Source: Oegoconia quadripuncta (Eukaryota; Arthropoda; Insecta; Lepidoptera; Autostichidae). Taken from it: a stretch of DNA of 64,000 bases. Within the stretch, counting starts at the first letter, position 1, and each line of letters starts with the position of its first letter. Both the position numbers and the translations under genes were made by a program. This document shows positions 49,345-61,198 of this stretch, piece by piece. The notes beneath the pieces are model-generated. The model had not been told where the DNA came from, did no database searches, and was given only the letters and a program-made list of their open reading frames with translations. The stretch spans positions 9,553,001 through 9,617,000 of the forward strand of contig OX438745.1 of assembly GCA_949316235.1 (NCBI GenBank). Direction: 5' to 3'.

Positions 49345-49381
49345 ACTGTAACGCGGCCGGTTGTCCCTTTGCCATATAAGG
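49345..49381 (-). promoter_or_regulatory. Promoter-like sequence upstream of the OTU fragment
   Basis: Minus strand: CCTTATATGG (TATA-like, also a perfect CArG-type word) at 49381-49372, and TACAGTCG with the initiator A at 49347, 31 bases after the TATA start. From about 49.33 down to 48.68 kb the plus strand is notably G-poor, as expected for a transcribed leader with strand bias. Confidence 0.35.
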
Positions 49382-49599
49382 TTATCGGAAAAACAAAACT
49401 TAAGCGCGTTTTAAAATACAGTCAACGCCATCTAGCGACGCGTGCGGGTATCACCGCCACTCTTAGCCAATGCATTATATTTTGACCAAATTTTCGTTTG
49501 TTTATTTAATTTGTGTAATGTTCGAGTAGAATAAAATTAATCGTTTGACTATTTCTTCTTGTAAACTTGTAATAAGTATAAGTAAGTATAAGTATAAAA

Positions 49600-50110
49600 G
49601 CCAGTCTAGTCTTATCCAGAGTTTTCCTTTAATTTTATTTATATTCGTATTAAAAGCAGAAGGGGAGGCATTCGCCCAGCAGTGGGACGCTACCATATCT
49701 CTAATACAGCTGAGACCAGCTGAGGGTTCTTCATCAGATACTTCAGACCTTCGATTTTTGACATCAAATGAAGCGGCCCACCAAGTTGAATATTTTTTGT
49801 AAAGGCGGTATATGTCGATCTCTAATAGTTTGGTTGGGCTCTTGTGTTTCCTAATCAGGGTCACCAGGTACTCCAGATCTTCGATTATCCTAGTTTTTAT
49901 AGTTTTCCCTTTATGTGGCCATTGAACCATAACTCTGTACCAAATTTCAGCTCTCTGAGTTTATGGGAAATACTAGTTCTATTTTGATGATCATGAGTGA
50001 GTGAGTGAGTGAGTGAGTGTCATAAATGCGAAACTTTGCTTTCGCTTAACTTCGGAACTAAATGACCTACAGACTTGAAATTTTGGATTTTAAGTATGTG
50101 ATTATAGCTT
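49600..50110 (-). repeat. Interspersed repeat with (GAGT)n
   Basis: Block with GGCATTCGCCCAGCAGTGGG, GATACTTCAGACCTTCG, then (GAGT)n at 49995-50020 and CATAAATGCGAAACTTTGCT. Looks like a lepidopteran non-autonomous element. No conserved reading frame. Confidence 0.45.
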
Positions 50111-50339
50111 ACTGGATGACGAAAATTTCTGCGTTCTAGTCTTATCCAGAGGTTCTAAAATAGGGGCCTGAAAATGCCGCGAAATGGTTCCAGTAAAGGA
50201 TGGTACGGCAGTGTTTGCTTCGCGCTCGACTTGGCGGGGGCACTGCCGTGCCCCCAGATATTCCTATTTATTTTAAAATCGTAAGTCAGTCCGTTTATTA
50301 TTATTATTATTATTATCACAATTTAACATAATTTTAATT

Positions 50340-50460
50340 TATATCACTATTATTAGATTAGATTATGTCAGGATCGTAGCAAGTGGAAGTCTGTTGTCTC
50401 TGCCTACCCCTACGGGAAACAGGCGTGACAATATGTATGTATGTATGTATGTAGATTGTG
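50340..50460. repeat. Repeat tail with (ATGT)n
   Basis: GGATCGTAGCAAGTGGAAGT, CTACCCCTACGGGAAACAGG and TATGTATGTATGTATG in order, a typical interspersed-repeat end. Nothing else recognised up to 50.9 kb. Confidence 0.45.
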
Positions 50461-51175
50461 AAATCGTCTGGCTAGCGAGTTGGTGTATCCAAATAGTCTG
50501 ATATTTTATAATGCTTTCTTAAAGAGGAGAAGAGGCCCCAACTATGGGGACAAAATATGATATGATAATAATAAGAATACATATTTCGGACAGTTCCACT
50601 AATAATCCTTGTCCAATAATAAACTACAATAATCTTGTCCCAAACTAAGCAAAGCTTGTACACTGGACAGTAGATTACGGATAAACATACATAAATGATA
50701 CTGATTATATATTTCTGTATTTATTACTTAGTTATTGTATTTCTAAGTTAAGTGCTTATTACTTTAGTAAAACTTAGCAAACAGGTACTCTACATCTGCC
50801 AGTGATATGTTCAGTTATGATAGTCGAAATTTTAATCGAATCGAATAGAATTTTTAGCTACAAGAGGTTAGCGTTTGACTTCAATCACAAACATACAGTT
50901 TCATTACGACTTTCATCCCAAATGGGGTGGTCAGATATATTCCAAACATTCACTTTGGGTGTTCCAAACATTAAAAGTTTAATGCTTCAGACAACATCCA
51001 CGGTTCTCTCTCTTCTATTTAAGAGCTATGCTCTTGTCGGTGGAGACCTTTCACACTTCTCTACATTCCGCCTTTTCTTTAATTTCCTGATACGACACGG
51101 AATTTACTTTTTCCTTTACTTGAACCATGTATGTTTTTCTAGGCCTCACGGTTCAACTTTTGAAATTTTAGGTCC

Positions 51176-51561
51176 TTACCTATGAAATTGGCGTTTTGTA
51201 TTAAGAATTTCATTGAGACTGTTTTCTCCATATAAACATTTTTGATTTTTTTTTGGGAACGGCAAATCCAAATTTAGCTAAACTTTGTGTGTATTATCGG
51301 ATAACATTAAGTTAAGTATATGACCGCTTTATAAAAGTTTCAGCGAATCTAAGAAATGATTATGGAAGCACATGAAAAGAGCTCTGTTCAATTTTTTTTT
51401 ATTATGTGATCTAGCCCAGAAATTAAAAAAATATTTTATGTGAAAACCTTGAAATATTATTCCATTTTCCAAATAAAAAACAAATTTGGATATAGCTTTG
51501 AAAATCGAAGGAATTGGTACATATGATTAACGCAGAAAAAAAACTCCAATTTCATAGGTAA
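51176..51561. mobile_element. Non-autonomous TIR element (MITE), copy 2
   Basis: TTACCTATGAAATTGGCG at left, CCAATTTCATAGGTAA at right. The interior matches 2860-3259 in inverted orientation, including AATCCAAATTTAGCTAAAC and AATGATTATGGAAGCACATG. Confidence 0.75.
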
Positions 51562-51684
51562 AGAGCCAATATTATAATTGAATATATTGGACTCCACACA
51601 TCCAGTGAAGTGTTAAGAATTAACACGTTATCACAACCGTATTGTGTATTTGTGTATGTATTTGTATCATGTATTTGTGTATAT

Positions 51685-51900
51685 GTTGACGATCTGTTTG
51701 GTCCAGTGGTTAGAGAACCAGACCGATATGTCTATAGGTTGCGGGTTCGAATCCGCGTAAGGTCGCCAAATTGTACGTTGTACTCTTACGTGACTCTCTG
51801 TAATTGTATTTTCTTTTCTATTGTGTAATGTAGTGTATATGTAAACACTAATGTTTGGGATGTCTCTGACCACCCCATTTGGGATACAGGTCGTGACGTT
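51685..51900 (+). mobile_element. tRNA-like SINE head plus repeat tail
   Basis: GATCTGTTTGGTCCAGTGGT and GGTTGCGGGTTCGAATCCGC form A and B boxes, but the body is not family 2. It continues into GTCGCCAAATTGTACG and TCTCTGACCACCCCATTTGG, a different 3' tail. Confidence 0.55.
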
Positions 51901-52439
51901 ATGTATGTATGGGAAATATCGGTATTTAAAATTTTGATACCTCTATGTTTGGAGTCGTTTAATAAGCCGGGAAGTGCGTGGAAATCTATTACAGCTGAAT
52001 AATAAACTCTTAGAAGCGACAAGCAACGGTTGGCAAGATAATTGTGATAAAGATTAATGTATTTCGAATTGGTTCATGACCACATACTCATAAATAAAAG
52101 ATTTTTATCATACACGTAGCGCGTGCGCTTTCTGATCTACATGTTGTCCGCTCAATTAAAGTAAATTTTGACTTTTTGCCGCTTCAGAGTAAAAGTGAAA
52201 TTGAATTACATTTTGATGCTTACATGTTGGAACGTATGTACATTTTATTTTGAAACGACTTCAAAGAAATTCCAAAATCGAGGCGTATTTAGCAGATGGC
52301 ATTAACCTTTTTGTTATATTTATTTATGCACAGGAATACTTTGTTCAGGCATAAGTGTTATATGTAAGTAGGTAAGTGTTACTTTTAAAGTCTAAGACTC
52401 CCCAGAGAAGAACGAGCAAGAAACTTAGGGGTTCTTAAT

Positions 52440-53000
52440 TCTTTATTGCACAAGAAATACAAACAGATAACAGTTAGAAAATAAATGTAAGCTCATCTCT
52501 AAATGCTCTTACTCTTTTTAAATAAGTATTTTTACAATTTATGATTCGACAATGAAAAAGAAAGAAATTAATAGACGAATATCGCCGAGCAGTTCATGCA
52601 TTCTTATCATCCATATAGTCAGAAATTTTATAATAGCCTTCGGCATATAGATTCCGTTTAATTGTGGTTTTAAATTTATTTAAAGGGAAAGGACTTGTCC
52701 CAGATTGGTTTTTTAATATTTATTAATTCCGACAGGGTTAGGTTATACATATCTGGATGACTTATTGTCTTTGTGTAAGCGACTGCTATGCACAGCAAAT
52801 TTATTTTTATTTCTTGTATTTACATTATGTATTTTACAATTTTTCCTAAACAATTGCAGATTCTTTCTAACGAACATTAAGTTTTCGTAAATATATTGCG
52901 ATGCCAATGTTAACATATTGAATTCTTTAAATTTATTCCTCAGAGATATTCTGAAGCCTAACTAGATCGTACGAACCGCTTGCTTCTGCAGAACAAAAAT
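52440..53000 (-). mobile_element. Decayed non-LTR retrotransposon 3' part
   Basis: Aligns by eye with 6.48-6.96 kb (TTGTGTAAGCGACTG, CAAATTTATTTTTAT, ATTTTTCCTAAACAA) but with more stops. Left end is a LINE tail (TTCTTTATTGCACAAG). Confidence 0.5.
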
Positions 53001-54029
53001 ACAATTTAATGTCTGCGGCATTTCCCCATAACAGGATACCATATCATGCTATAAAAAATGCTGAAGTAAACCAGCCTCGCGGTGTGCACATCGGTTAAAT
53101 AACGTTTTTAATAGCGAATACTGCAGAATTGAGAGATGTCGACAATCTTTCAATATGTGGACCCCATTGTAGTCCTTTACCCAACATACAACCTAGGAGT
53201 AGAATAGTGTCCACAAGCTGTCCAAAACTGTGTTTATTTTACTTTAATTTCATTACTTATGTGCATTTATCCGACTGCTATTAAACGGTAAAGCTAAACA
53301 TCGTGAGGAAACCTGCATACCTGAGAATTAAAAATTCTAAGGCATGAGAAGTCTCCAACCCGCATTGGGCCAGCGTGTGGACTATGTATAGAACTATATA
53401 TATATACATACTATACTCCCTCATTATACGAGGGAAGACCTATATCACTGCAGTGGAATGTTTACGGTCTGAGTTAATGAATTAAGATTTTTAATTTTTA
53501 TCAGAATGGAAAAGAGATGGTCGGAGTTTAAACAAAAATGAGCTGAGCTAAGGAAATGCAAGAGATGCAAGGTAAATTATTTCAAGCCCTATGTAATATA
53601 GAATAAATTAAGTATCCGTAGTGAAAGTTATCGTAAATATTATACATAATGTATGTGTGCTCATAATATTAATTAGTTTGGAATACCACATGCAATTAGC
53701 TTTTGTTTTGTCTCATGAACAGATTAAATTAATGTGTTGCTCATGTTTAAAGCTTATGAAAAGCTTCTATTTGAATTTAAATTACGTATCTAGATAGTTT
53801 CGTATATTCATTGGTGTCTGTCTTGAACACGTTCCGAGACACATCACCAGACACAATAGATGTTTTATTATTAATACGTCTAGAGGCGTAATGTGTCCCG
53901 GAGCGTGGTAATCTGAATAATAATAAAGAATTGAAGAGGACATAAACCGTCCAGCGGCGCCATCGTTAGATAAATTAAGATTTCATATTCAATAGCTTTA
54001 TTGAAAATAAAAAAAAATGCTTATTTTTT

Positions 54030-54370
54030 TTTATTTTTATTTTTTATGAGAGGGCGGCAAACGAGCATGCGGGTCACCTGATGGAAAGCAATCACCGCCG
54101 CCCATGGACACCCGCAACACCAAAAGGGTCACAGTTGCGTTGCCGGCCTTTGAGGAAGGTGTAGGCTCGTTTCTTGAAGGTTCCAATGTCGTACTCGTTC
54201 GGGAATACCGCTGCCGGAAGTCCGTTCCACAGGGTGGTCGTACGTGGTAAGAAGTTTCTTGAGAAACGTACAGTGGTAGACTTCCACTCATCCAGGTAAT
54301 GTGGATGGAAATTTAATGATGTGGAGAAGTGTATCGGTTAAATTGAGCAGCGGGTATTAGCTCGATAGCA
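54030..54370 (-). mobile_element. LINE-derived repeat, longest copy
   Basis: Runs from the poly-T/ATGAGAGGGCGGCAAACGAG end to AGTGTATCGGTTAAATTGAG. An 84-codon open frame on the minus strand is shared with the 15.75-kb copy, but neither looks like a known domain in that frame. Confidence 0.65.
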
Positions 54371-55113
54371 TAAATCAAAAATAAAATAAAATGATCTGAC
54401 CTGCACTCAAAAAGCCTTTAAGATAATTATAAATAACACCTAAATCCCTTTAATTACGCCTATTTTCGTGTATTTAAAATTATTGATTTATAATTGTGAA
54501 TTCGGGAAAATAAGCCCCTTCAAATCTGTTTATTTAATTAAATTAGCTTTTTAACTTCTCGAGTCATTTTTTTGATTTATTCTATATTTAAAAAGTAATC
54601 TTAATTTATCTAATGAAGACACGGAATAAACCCTCTTAAGGAATGATCCTACTGGATCATGATGGCGGGTTATAAATTTGTTTAGTCAGAAATCACTCAA
54701 TATCATAAATAATCAAAGGGTGCTCAAATGATCGATTATTATCAGCAAGCAGAATAACTATAAAAAGAAAATTTTAAAAAGCGAAGGACAAATTTCACCC
54801 AAAAATATACCAACCAAATTATATTAAAAACTGAATATCTTCGTAGTGGCTTAACCGATTTTTATCAAACATAGCTAAGAACCTTTACCCTAGTTTAATC
54901 CGCCGCCGCATAGTTTAATAGTTTACCCTAGTTAATAAAATTAAGTTAATAGAACAAGAAACAGCACTCAAGTCGGACTACGCATTACTGAGATACATCC
55001 GGACAAAGACTGGACACATACACATACATACATAACGCCGTCAAACACATATAAAACCCCTCGTTTTTCATTGATATAATTTTGTTCAAGAATTAAATAA
55101 AAAAAAAACTTAC
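54371..55113. other. Start of gene A intron, no exon found
   Basis: AT-rich with one (CATA)n tract at 55.02 kb. No acceptor followed by an Osiris-like hydrophobic segment on the minus strand. Confidence 0.4.
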
Positions 55114-55603
55114 CCTTCATCATCATAGCCATCGCGATGATTAATCCCATACCGCCTTTTTTACTTCCCATTCCTAAAGGACCTCTCGCTCTTCCTTCAC
55201 TGATCATAGTCCTTGCTTCAGCTGCTGATGACTCATCCAGCAACCTTAGTTTCACTGAATGACTATCCAAGAAGGTTTCCAAGGAGTATAGAAGATATTT
55301 GTCTAGTCTTTCATCTGGTTCTGAAAATTTGACTAGATCAGCAGCAACAGCTTCAGTTTGTCCACTGTCACCATCTTTAACAAGAGATACACCAGGAACC
55401 AATGGAAGCTCATTCTTCGCATTCAATTTTTCTATTAAACTTATAACCCCAATTTTAAGACAAGTGGGATTGAAAACTCCTTTGGCACAGTCTTTTTTCA
55501 TCACACGGGCAGCATTTTCAATTGTCTGTGGTATTTCGGGATTTGGCAACGCGATTACGTAAGATATTGAAGTTAGAACTAGTATTTTGAACATTTTCGA
55601 CAT
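55114..55603 (-). CDS. Gene A: Osiris-family first exon (DUF1676); partner exon not found
   Basis: An intact exon of 163 codons plus one base, starting at ATG 55603 (55594 is an alternative) and ending at a perfect donor, AAGG/GTAAGT, at 55114/55113, phase 1 as in B and C. It holds a signal peptide (MSKMFKILVLTSISYVIALP), C39 and C48 with LKIGVISLIEKLNAK, the DUF1676 block LDKYLLYSLETFLDSHSV at 100-117, and the start of the hydrophobic segment (GLIIAMAMMMKG). Very similar to gene B exon 1, so a tandem duplicate. I found no GKALMT-type second exon on the minus strand between 55.1 and 43.7 kb. The nearest compatible acceptor I see is gene B exon 2 at 31930. Either the first exons are alternatives sharing that exon, or A's second exon has been lost or changed beyond recognition. 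Confidence 0.82.
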
Positions 55604-55643
55604 GTTAAATTTACACGTCCACAAGATGTCAAGTAATTTTAAT

Positions 55644-55679
55644 ACTGTGTTCCATATTTTAACCACCTTCCTTTTTATA
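55644..55679 (-). promoter_or_regulatory. Core promoter of gene A: TATA box and initiator
   Basis: TATAAAAAG at 55679-55671 on the minus strand and CACAGTA at 55649-55643, with the initiator A 33 bases after the TATA start. The ATG at 55603 is about 43 bases downstream. This intact promoter argues that the A exon is expressed. Confidence 0.62.
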
Positions 55680-57130
55680 TTTTATGTTCTGTGGTCCGAT
55701 GATTACCTTTGGCTACCTCATATTTTGGTTTTGGACAAATTGTTATTTGCGGTTGATGAAACTTGTCACTATACTTTTATGACTCGTATTGCTCACGACG
55801 TGGAATCTAAAATCGAATGTCTTTGGCAACAACAATATGATACACCTGAGCATAGTTAAGTTGAGCACAAAACGGACATTTCATAGGGTCGTTAGTAAAC
55901 GGGTACATCTAATATGCATTGTAAATGTTCTTAATTGAGTTTGATCTGTACAAGAAGGTGTGTAAGTCTACATTTGCTCGTAGAGCATGTCACGTATTTC
56001 TCTATTTTGTTGCTAGTCTGGAGCAGATGTAAGGAAATAGTCATTTCGTGATTTCTACGCATGTCTGTGATGGTTACAATGGTTATTATTTAAAATAATA
56101 TTATTTAAATAGGCGTAATAATTTATTTTCATTGAATTGCGGTTACTATATTTTTGTTTATTACATGATACGGCAATGGAGTAAAAGAAAGTGTTTGAAA
56201 TCTGTCCAAAAATAAACAGAATTGTTGGTTTGGCTCGGCAATGTGGTTCTCAACAGAGTAGAATAAGTCCGTTCCTAATTCTAAGTGTTGTAAAATACGA
56301 CTAACGGAATGTATTTCGTTACCATAACAGTATGTGTATGTAGGTATATGAAATCTATTCACGTAGTTTGTATCTGCATCCCTATTTAATCAACCTGCCT
56401 ATTTCAATTGTACTGTCCTTATACCCAAAGGTTGCGTGAAAGATAGCGCTTTTAGTGATAAGGTTTCCAAACTCTTACCACTTTCTGTAACTGTATTTTT
56501 TTTCTGTTATGCAATGAAGTATCTTTGTATTGTATTCTATTGTATTGCATTGCATTATATATTTCACCAGCGATACGCAGAATGAGACACCCACAAGGTG
56601 AACTGACGACTTGGCCATTTCCAACCAAAAAATGCTGAAAATCGCTCAATTGTAGAGGTTATGTCCAGTACTTTTATAGCCTGTCAAGGTAATATAAATG
56701 TTGGTTTGGCTTTGAATACTGCCTTATTGAAATAACTTTTAAGCTTCAAATCCAACGACAATTCCTTCATCATGATTCTTAATAATAAAAGATGTCTGTT
56801 TATAAATATGTAAACCTCTTCAATGGGGTGATTCGCACAGCTTTCCATGGGAAAATTTGCCCTAATCGCCACGCTCGGCACAACCGCTTTAATAATGCTG
56901 AAGCCAATTACTGGTCAATATTGTAATATTCAAGAGCTTATGGCAATCGCTATATAGATGAGGCATCAGTCCAAATTTGTGAATTTTTCTGGTAAATTTG
57001 TAACCTATATTCTATTGGTTCGGGAAACTGCGCAATGTGGATAAAGACATCTGTAGACGAATGAAAGTTTGAAACAGGCCAGCGGATTAGTAAGTGAAGT
57101 GCTGTGGGAAGGGGACAGCTCGAAGAACTC
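55680..57130. other. Upstream flank of gene A
   Basis: Contains a LINE-type tail at 56.42-56.56 kb and small repeat pieces. No further Osiris exon seen upstream of A in the window. Confidence 0.4.
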
Positions 57131-57490
57131 AAATCAAATAAAATCAAAAATGCTTTATTTCGTAGGTACACAGGGTACACTTAAAATAGTCAGGTTTTAC
57201 ATTTTTAAAGCTACTGCTTGTTCAAAAGGCAATTTTCCCCAGAGAAGAACAAGCAAGAAACTCGAGAGGTTGCTCTTTAAAAAAAAAGGGATTTTATATT
57301 ACTGATAGCCGTTGGGGTATTGAAGATCTCGAGTGGACATCACGCACATGCAAGCGCTGCGTTAGGACGTCCACTCACAAGGACGTATGACCTGATGAAA
57401 GTTGCGGGAAGTCGCTGGATGCAGGCCGATTCCAACCGCTCATTCTGGAAATCTATGGGGCTTCCTGTGGCTGATGTGATATTTTTATTG
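57130..57490 (-). mobile_element. LINE-type 3' ends, two families side by side
   Basis: 57.13-57.31 kb is the (ATTTTG)n-tailed element (minus). 57.38-57.48 kb is the inverted relative of the 7.2-kb repeat (GGGAAGTCGCTGGATGCAGG). Confidence 0.6.
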
Positions 57491-57711
57491 GTTCCTCTGC
57501 TTTCATAGCGGGTAGGTACGTTTTTCTGTAAATGGTATTGACAGAATTATCAGTGCTGTGGTATGGGTGTTTCTCTGTAGCATTATGCTGAGTCAGAGCA
57601 ATTTCGGTGAAAAGTGGGTGCAGCCATCATCCCCAAGATAACTATCTTACTTGTTGTATGTAACTACCAGTGAATTATTCATTTATAATGTGAATTATTT
57701 GTTCTTATGTT

Positions 57712-58235
57712 GACGACTTGTTTGATTTGAACAAGCAGTAGCTTAAAAAATGTAAAATCTGACTATTTTAAGTGTACCCTGTGTACCTACAAAATAAAGC
57801 ATTTTTTGGTTTTGATTTTGATTTATTGGTTAGAAACTCTGACCACTATACCAACAGGTCGTAGGTTCGAATCCTGCTAGGGGTATATGTTTGTATGATG
57901 AATACGGACATGTGTGCCCGAGTTATGGATGTTTCCATTTATAATAAGTATTTACAAAAAAAAAAATTTTGCACGACGGGTTCGTACTTGACCTCAATCA
58001 CACCTGATGTTAAGTGGAGATGAGGTCGAAGGTGGAAGCGTACTGACCCGGAAACCCCAACACATTTGGGGGACTGGCTATCTTATCTCTGACAACCGGA
58101 ACATAACACTGCTATTAACATTGCTGTTTGGAATTTATGTAGGATATTATTATCAATCATCTGGTATCCACAATACACAAGTTGCTTAATGTGGAACTGA
58201 TGACATTGTGTGTATGTCCAAGGATATATTTATTT
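57712..58235 (+). mobile_element. Family-2 SINE with two nested insertions
   Basis: The SINE head is split after GACGACTTGTTTG by a LINE tail piece (about 57727-57830), and resumes at GGTTAGAAACTCTGACC with B box GGTTCGAATCCTGC. The body is split at about 57967-58133 by a truncated family-1 SINE, and resumes at CATCTGGTATCCACAATACA. Confidence 0.75.
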
Positions 58236-60039
58236 TTATTATTATATTTATTTATAAGTGTTTTTATGATCTTCGGCTTAATTTTTACTTAACATCAAGT
58301 GTGATGAGATGAGGCTCCAACCCGTTGTGCAAAAAATAAAGTTGCATTTTGAGGGTCATGACTGAAAAATACAGGAGGACATTGTTAAGTATAATACTAC
58401 GGCTAAAATCAGCGCCTGTGCATTAAAAGTTTTTACAATTATAGTCTCTGAGCCTACCTACCATAAAAATGTGTAGATTCAACTTACTATGATAATTGTA
58501 AAAGGATAATTCGTTGTAGCATGAATGGCTTTAAAGATGAATGAAAGTCTTTCAATCAGCATCTACTCAATATTTTACTCTTACAATAACATCGTTACTT
58601 ACATTATCCATTGCTGGTTTTATATAAACCAAGTGTTCATGGATTAGAATATAAAACGCAACTGAAGTTGTTGCACTTCTGGTATCACAAGGTGAAATAA
58701 TGGATTTATTATAAGTATGAAGCGATATGCAAATAAACGAGTAAGTACATACGACCCATTACAACACCGGTAACTCAAACTTAATGTTGCCACTTAATCG
58801 GCCGTAAAAAATACTATGGGTTCTTTTGATAATTCTGCCTTATTAATTTCGTAAGTAAATACCCCATTTTAGGAGAAAATCTAACTTGCTCAATTTAAAC
58901 AACTTTATTGTGTATCCTGATGTTATTTTTTTTCGTATGTTGTAAAATCTTTTTGTTCAATTGTGTTGGAACTTATTCTATATGTGTGACTAGAGTTACA
59001 TTTATCTATCTATATTATGGAAGTCACGTGGGCTCGAATCCCGGTGGGATACATATTTATCATAGATTATACAATACAATACAATACAAAACTCTCTATT
59101 GCGCAAAATAATTTACAATTATTTTTGATGATAACAATAGAACACAATTAGGCGGTCTTATCACTAACAGCGATCTCTTCCATACAACCCAACGCTATTA
59201 TATTTATTTAGTTCGCTTTTACAATGTCATATCATACATACAGTTCCGTAAATTAATTATGTCTAAAATAAAAGTAATTGTCAAACATAAAACAATAACA
59301 TTATTACACATGTCATAATTTGTAGAATTACAGAATTATTTAATATAATTCTTATGTTAAAATATTGTGGAAACACAAAATTAACAAAATAAAATATAAC
59401 AAAAGAACCCGTCATGATATTTTCAATAGGTATGTCATTACACACTTAAGAATAGTACCCATTGTTACGTCTATGTCAAACATGAGAAAAACTAAAACGC
59501 AATAGCATTGTGTACTATAATGTAAAATGTATATACTCTTACTTTAGTTCCGAATGCGTTCAAAGACCTATTGGTGTTTATAAATCCTCTTTTTGGGTTC
59601 TTGGTCAAAGAAGGTGTATTATTAGGTAAATGAATTATAAATCCTACCAATTTAAGATGAAGTTAGGTACTAACTTTATTCATTTGTATTATTTTGCTTA
59701 TTAAAATTTGTGCGCTTGTGAATGCAGTTTTTGTGACCATTTTTATGTAGAGGTATATGAATATGAACTTTGCGGTTCCGGCATATAAAAAAAGTGAATC
59801 CATCCGTTTCTTCCCATGGGTGACGTAAAAGGTGACAAGGGACTTTAAACCAAAAAACATCTATAGATTTGCACGTTTCAATGGCGATAAAATCCTGGTC
59901 TCGTGTCCATATCGTAAAGCGAACTGTGGGTGTTGTTTCTAGCATTAAACTCTTAATGTTTGGGATATCTCTGACCACATATAAATATAAAGATACTATA
60001 CAACAGAAACTTATTGAGAAAGTAGATAATAAAATATCA
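58236..60039. other. Repeat-poor AT-rich stretch
   Basis: No coding exon recognised. LINE-type tails at 59.07-59.18 and 59.80-59.98 kb are the only clear repeat signatures. Confidence 0.4.
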
Positions 60040-60235
60040 GACTATTTAGATGATAAACATCCATGGACAACCAGCTCGTTCGCATGCCCGGCTATTTCAC
60101 AATTAATAATGAAATGCCTTTTTGTAATATAAAAACCTGTTTTAAAAAGAGCAACCCCTCGAGCTTCTTGCTTCTTCTTCTTAGAGGAAAATTAAGCATT
60201 ACCTACAAAATAAAGCATTTTTGACTTTGACCTAA
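60040..60235 (+). mobile_element. LINE-type 3' end
   Basis: TTTAGATGATAAACATCCAT, ACAATTAATAATGAAATGCC, CTCGAGCTTCTTGCTTCTTC and CAAAATAAAGCATTTTTGA: a diverged copy of the 40.4-kb element. Confidence 0.6.
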
Positions 60236-60661
60236 TTTGGGATCAAGGTCGTGCCACTATATAAATAAAGCCATGAAAAATTAATAGTTTCTTTTTCAAT
60301 TCAATTTTGTTGCGAGAAAAGGTACAACATTTTTAATAGTAACGAATATGGAAACAGACTAAACTAACCCTCAATTATTTGAAGAGTGAAAGTAATTACT
60401 GTTGTATTAAAAACGGTTGCTATCGTAGAGTGACATCTGTAATTATTAAAGAGGCTGACGTCAAAATTGTTATGTCGGATTTGAGCTGTTTGGTTTAGGG
60501 TTGTCAACTAATATATAAACGCTTGATTTGTATTTAGATTAGTTTATACTGTAATAAATTTTATTTTATCTTATTTATCTATTTCTGAGATGATGCTAGC
60601 ATAGAGATATAAAAATTTGGTTATGGTACCATACTATCTAAGAGTAAGGATATAAAATACA

Positions 60662-60820
60662 CTTAATGTTAATAGCATTGTTGTGTTCCGGTTGTCAGAG
60701 ATAAGATTGCCAGTCCCCCAAATGTGTTGGGGTTTCCGGGTCAGTACGCTTCCACCTTCGACCTCATCTTCACTTAACATCAGGTGTGATGGGGGTCAAG
60801 TACGAACCCGTCTTGCTTAA
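60662..60820 (+). mobile_element. Family-1 SINE body, headless
   Basis: Plus-strand TTGTGTTCCGGTTGTCAGAG, CCCAAATGTGTTGGGGTTTC, GCTTCCACCTTCGACCTCAT. It is the inverse orientation of the other family-1 copies and lacks the tRNA-like head. Confidence 0.7.
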
Positions 60821-61198
60821 AGAAAAAACCTTTAAAAAAATATTTACACGTTTAAAAGTGTAAATAAATTTCGAGACTATGGTTAAACTGGCGTTTACAG
60901 CGTTTTGGCGCATGGTAGGCAAAATAATAAAATTTGCTATTAATTTAGAAAAAATACAATTACAAAGTAATAACTTTCTCTTTTAGCAATCTCCGCAACT
61001 GTTTAGAACATTTTCTGTTCATATCAGTATGATTCAAAATACATTTCGAGGAAAGCTTACAATTTGCTAGGGTAGGCATTGCCTTTCTGCCTGTATGGAG
61101 GACACGCCACTGGGTTAAAGAATGTGTTAGTCAGACCATTTGGTGATTTGATTACTGTTAGAATGAAGCGTGCTTTTCAATTGTCTAAATTTTAGAAT

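Noticed and set aside
55299..55562. Plus-strand frame over gene A exon 1
   Set aside because: Antisense shadow of the Osiris coding exon. The minus-strand frame carries the conserved domain. Similar shadows lie over genes B, C and D.
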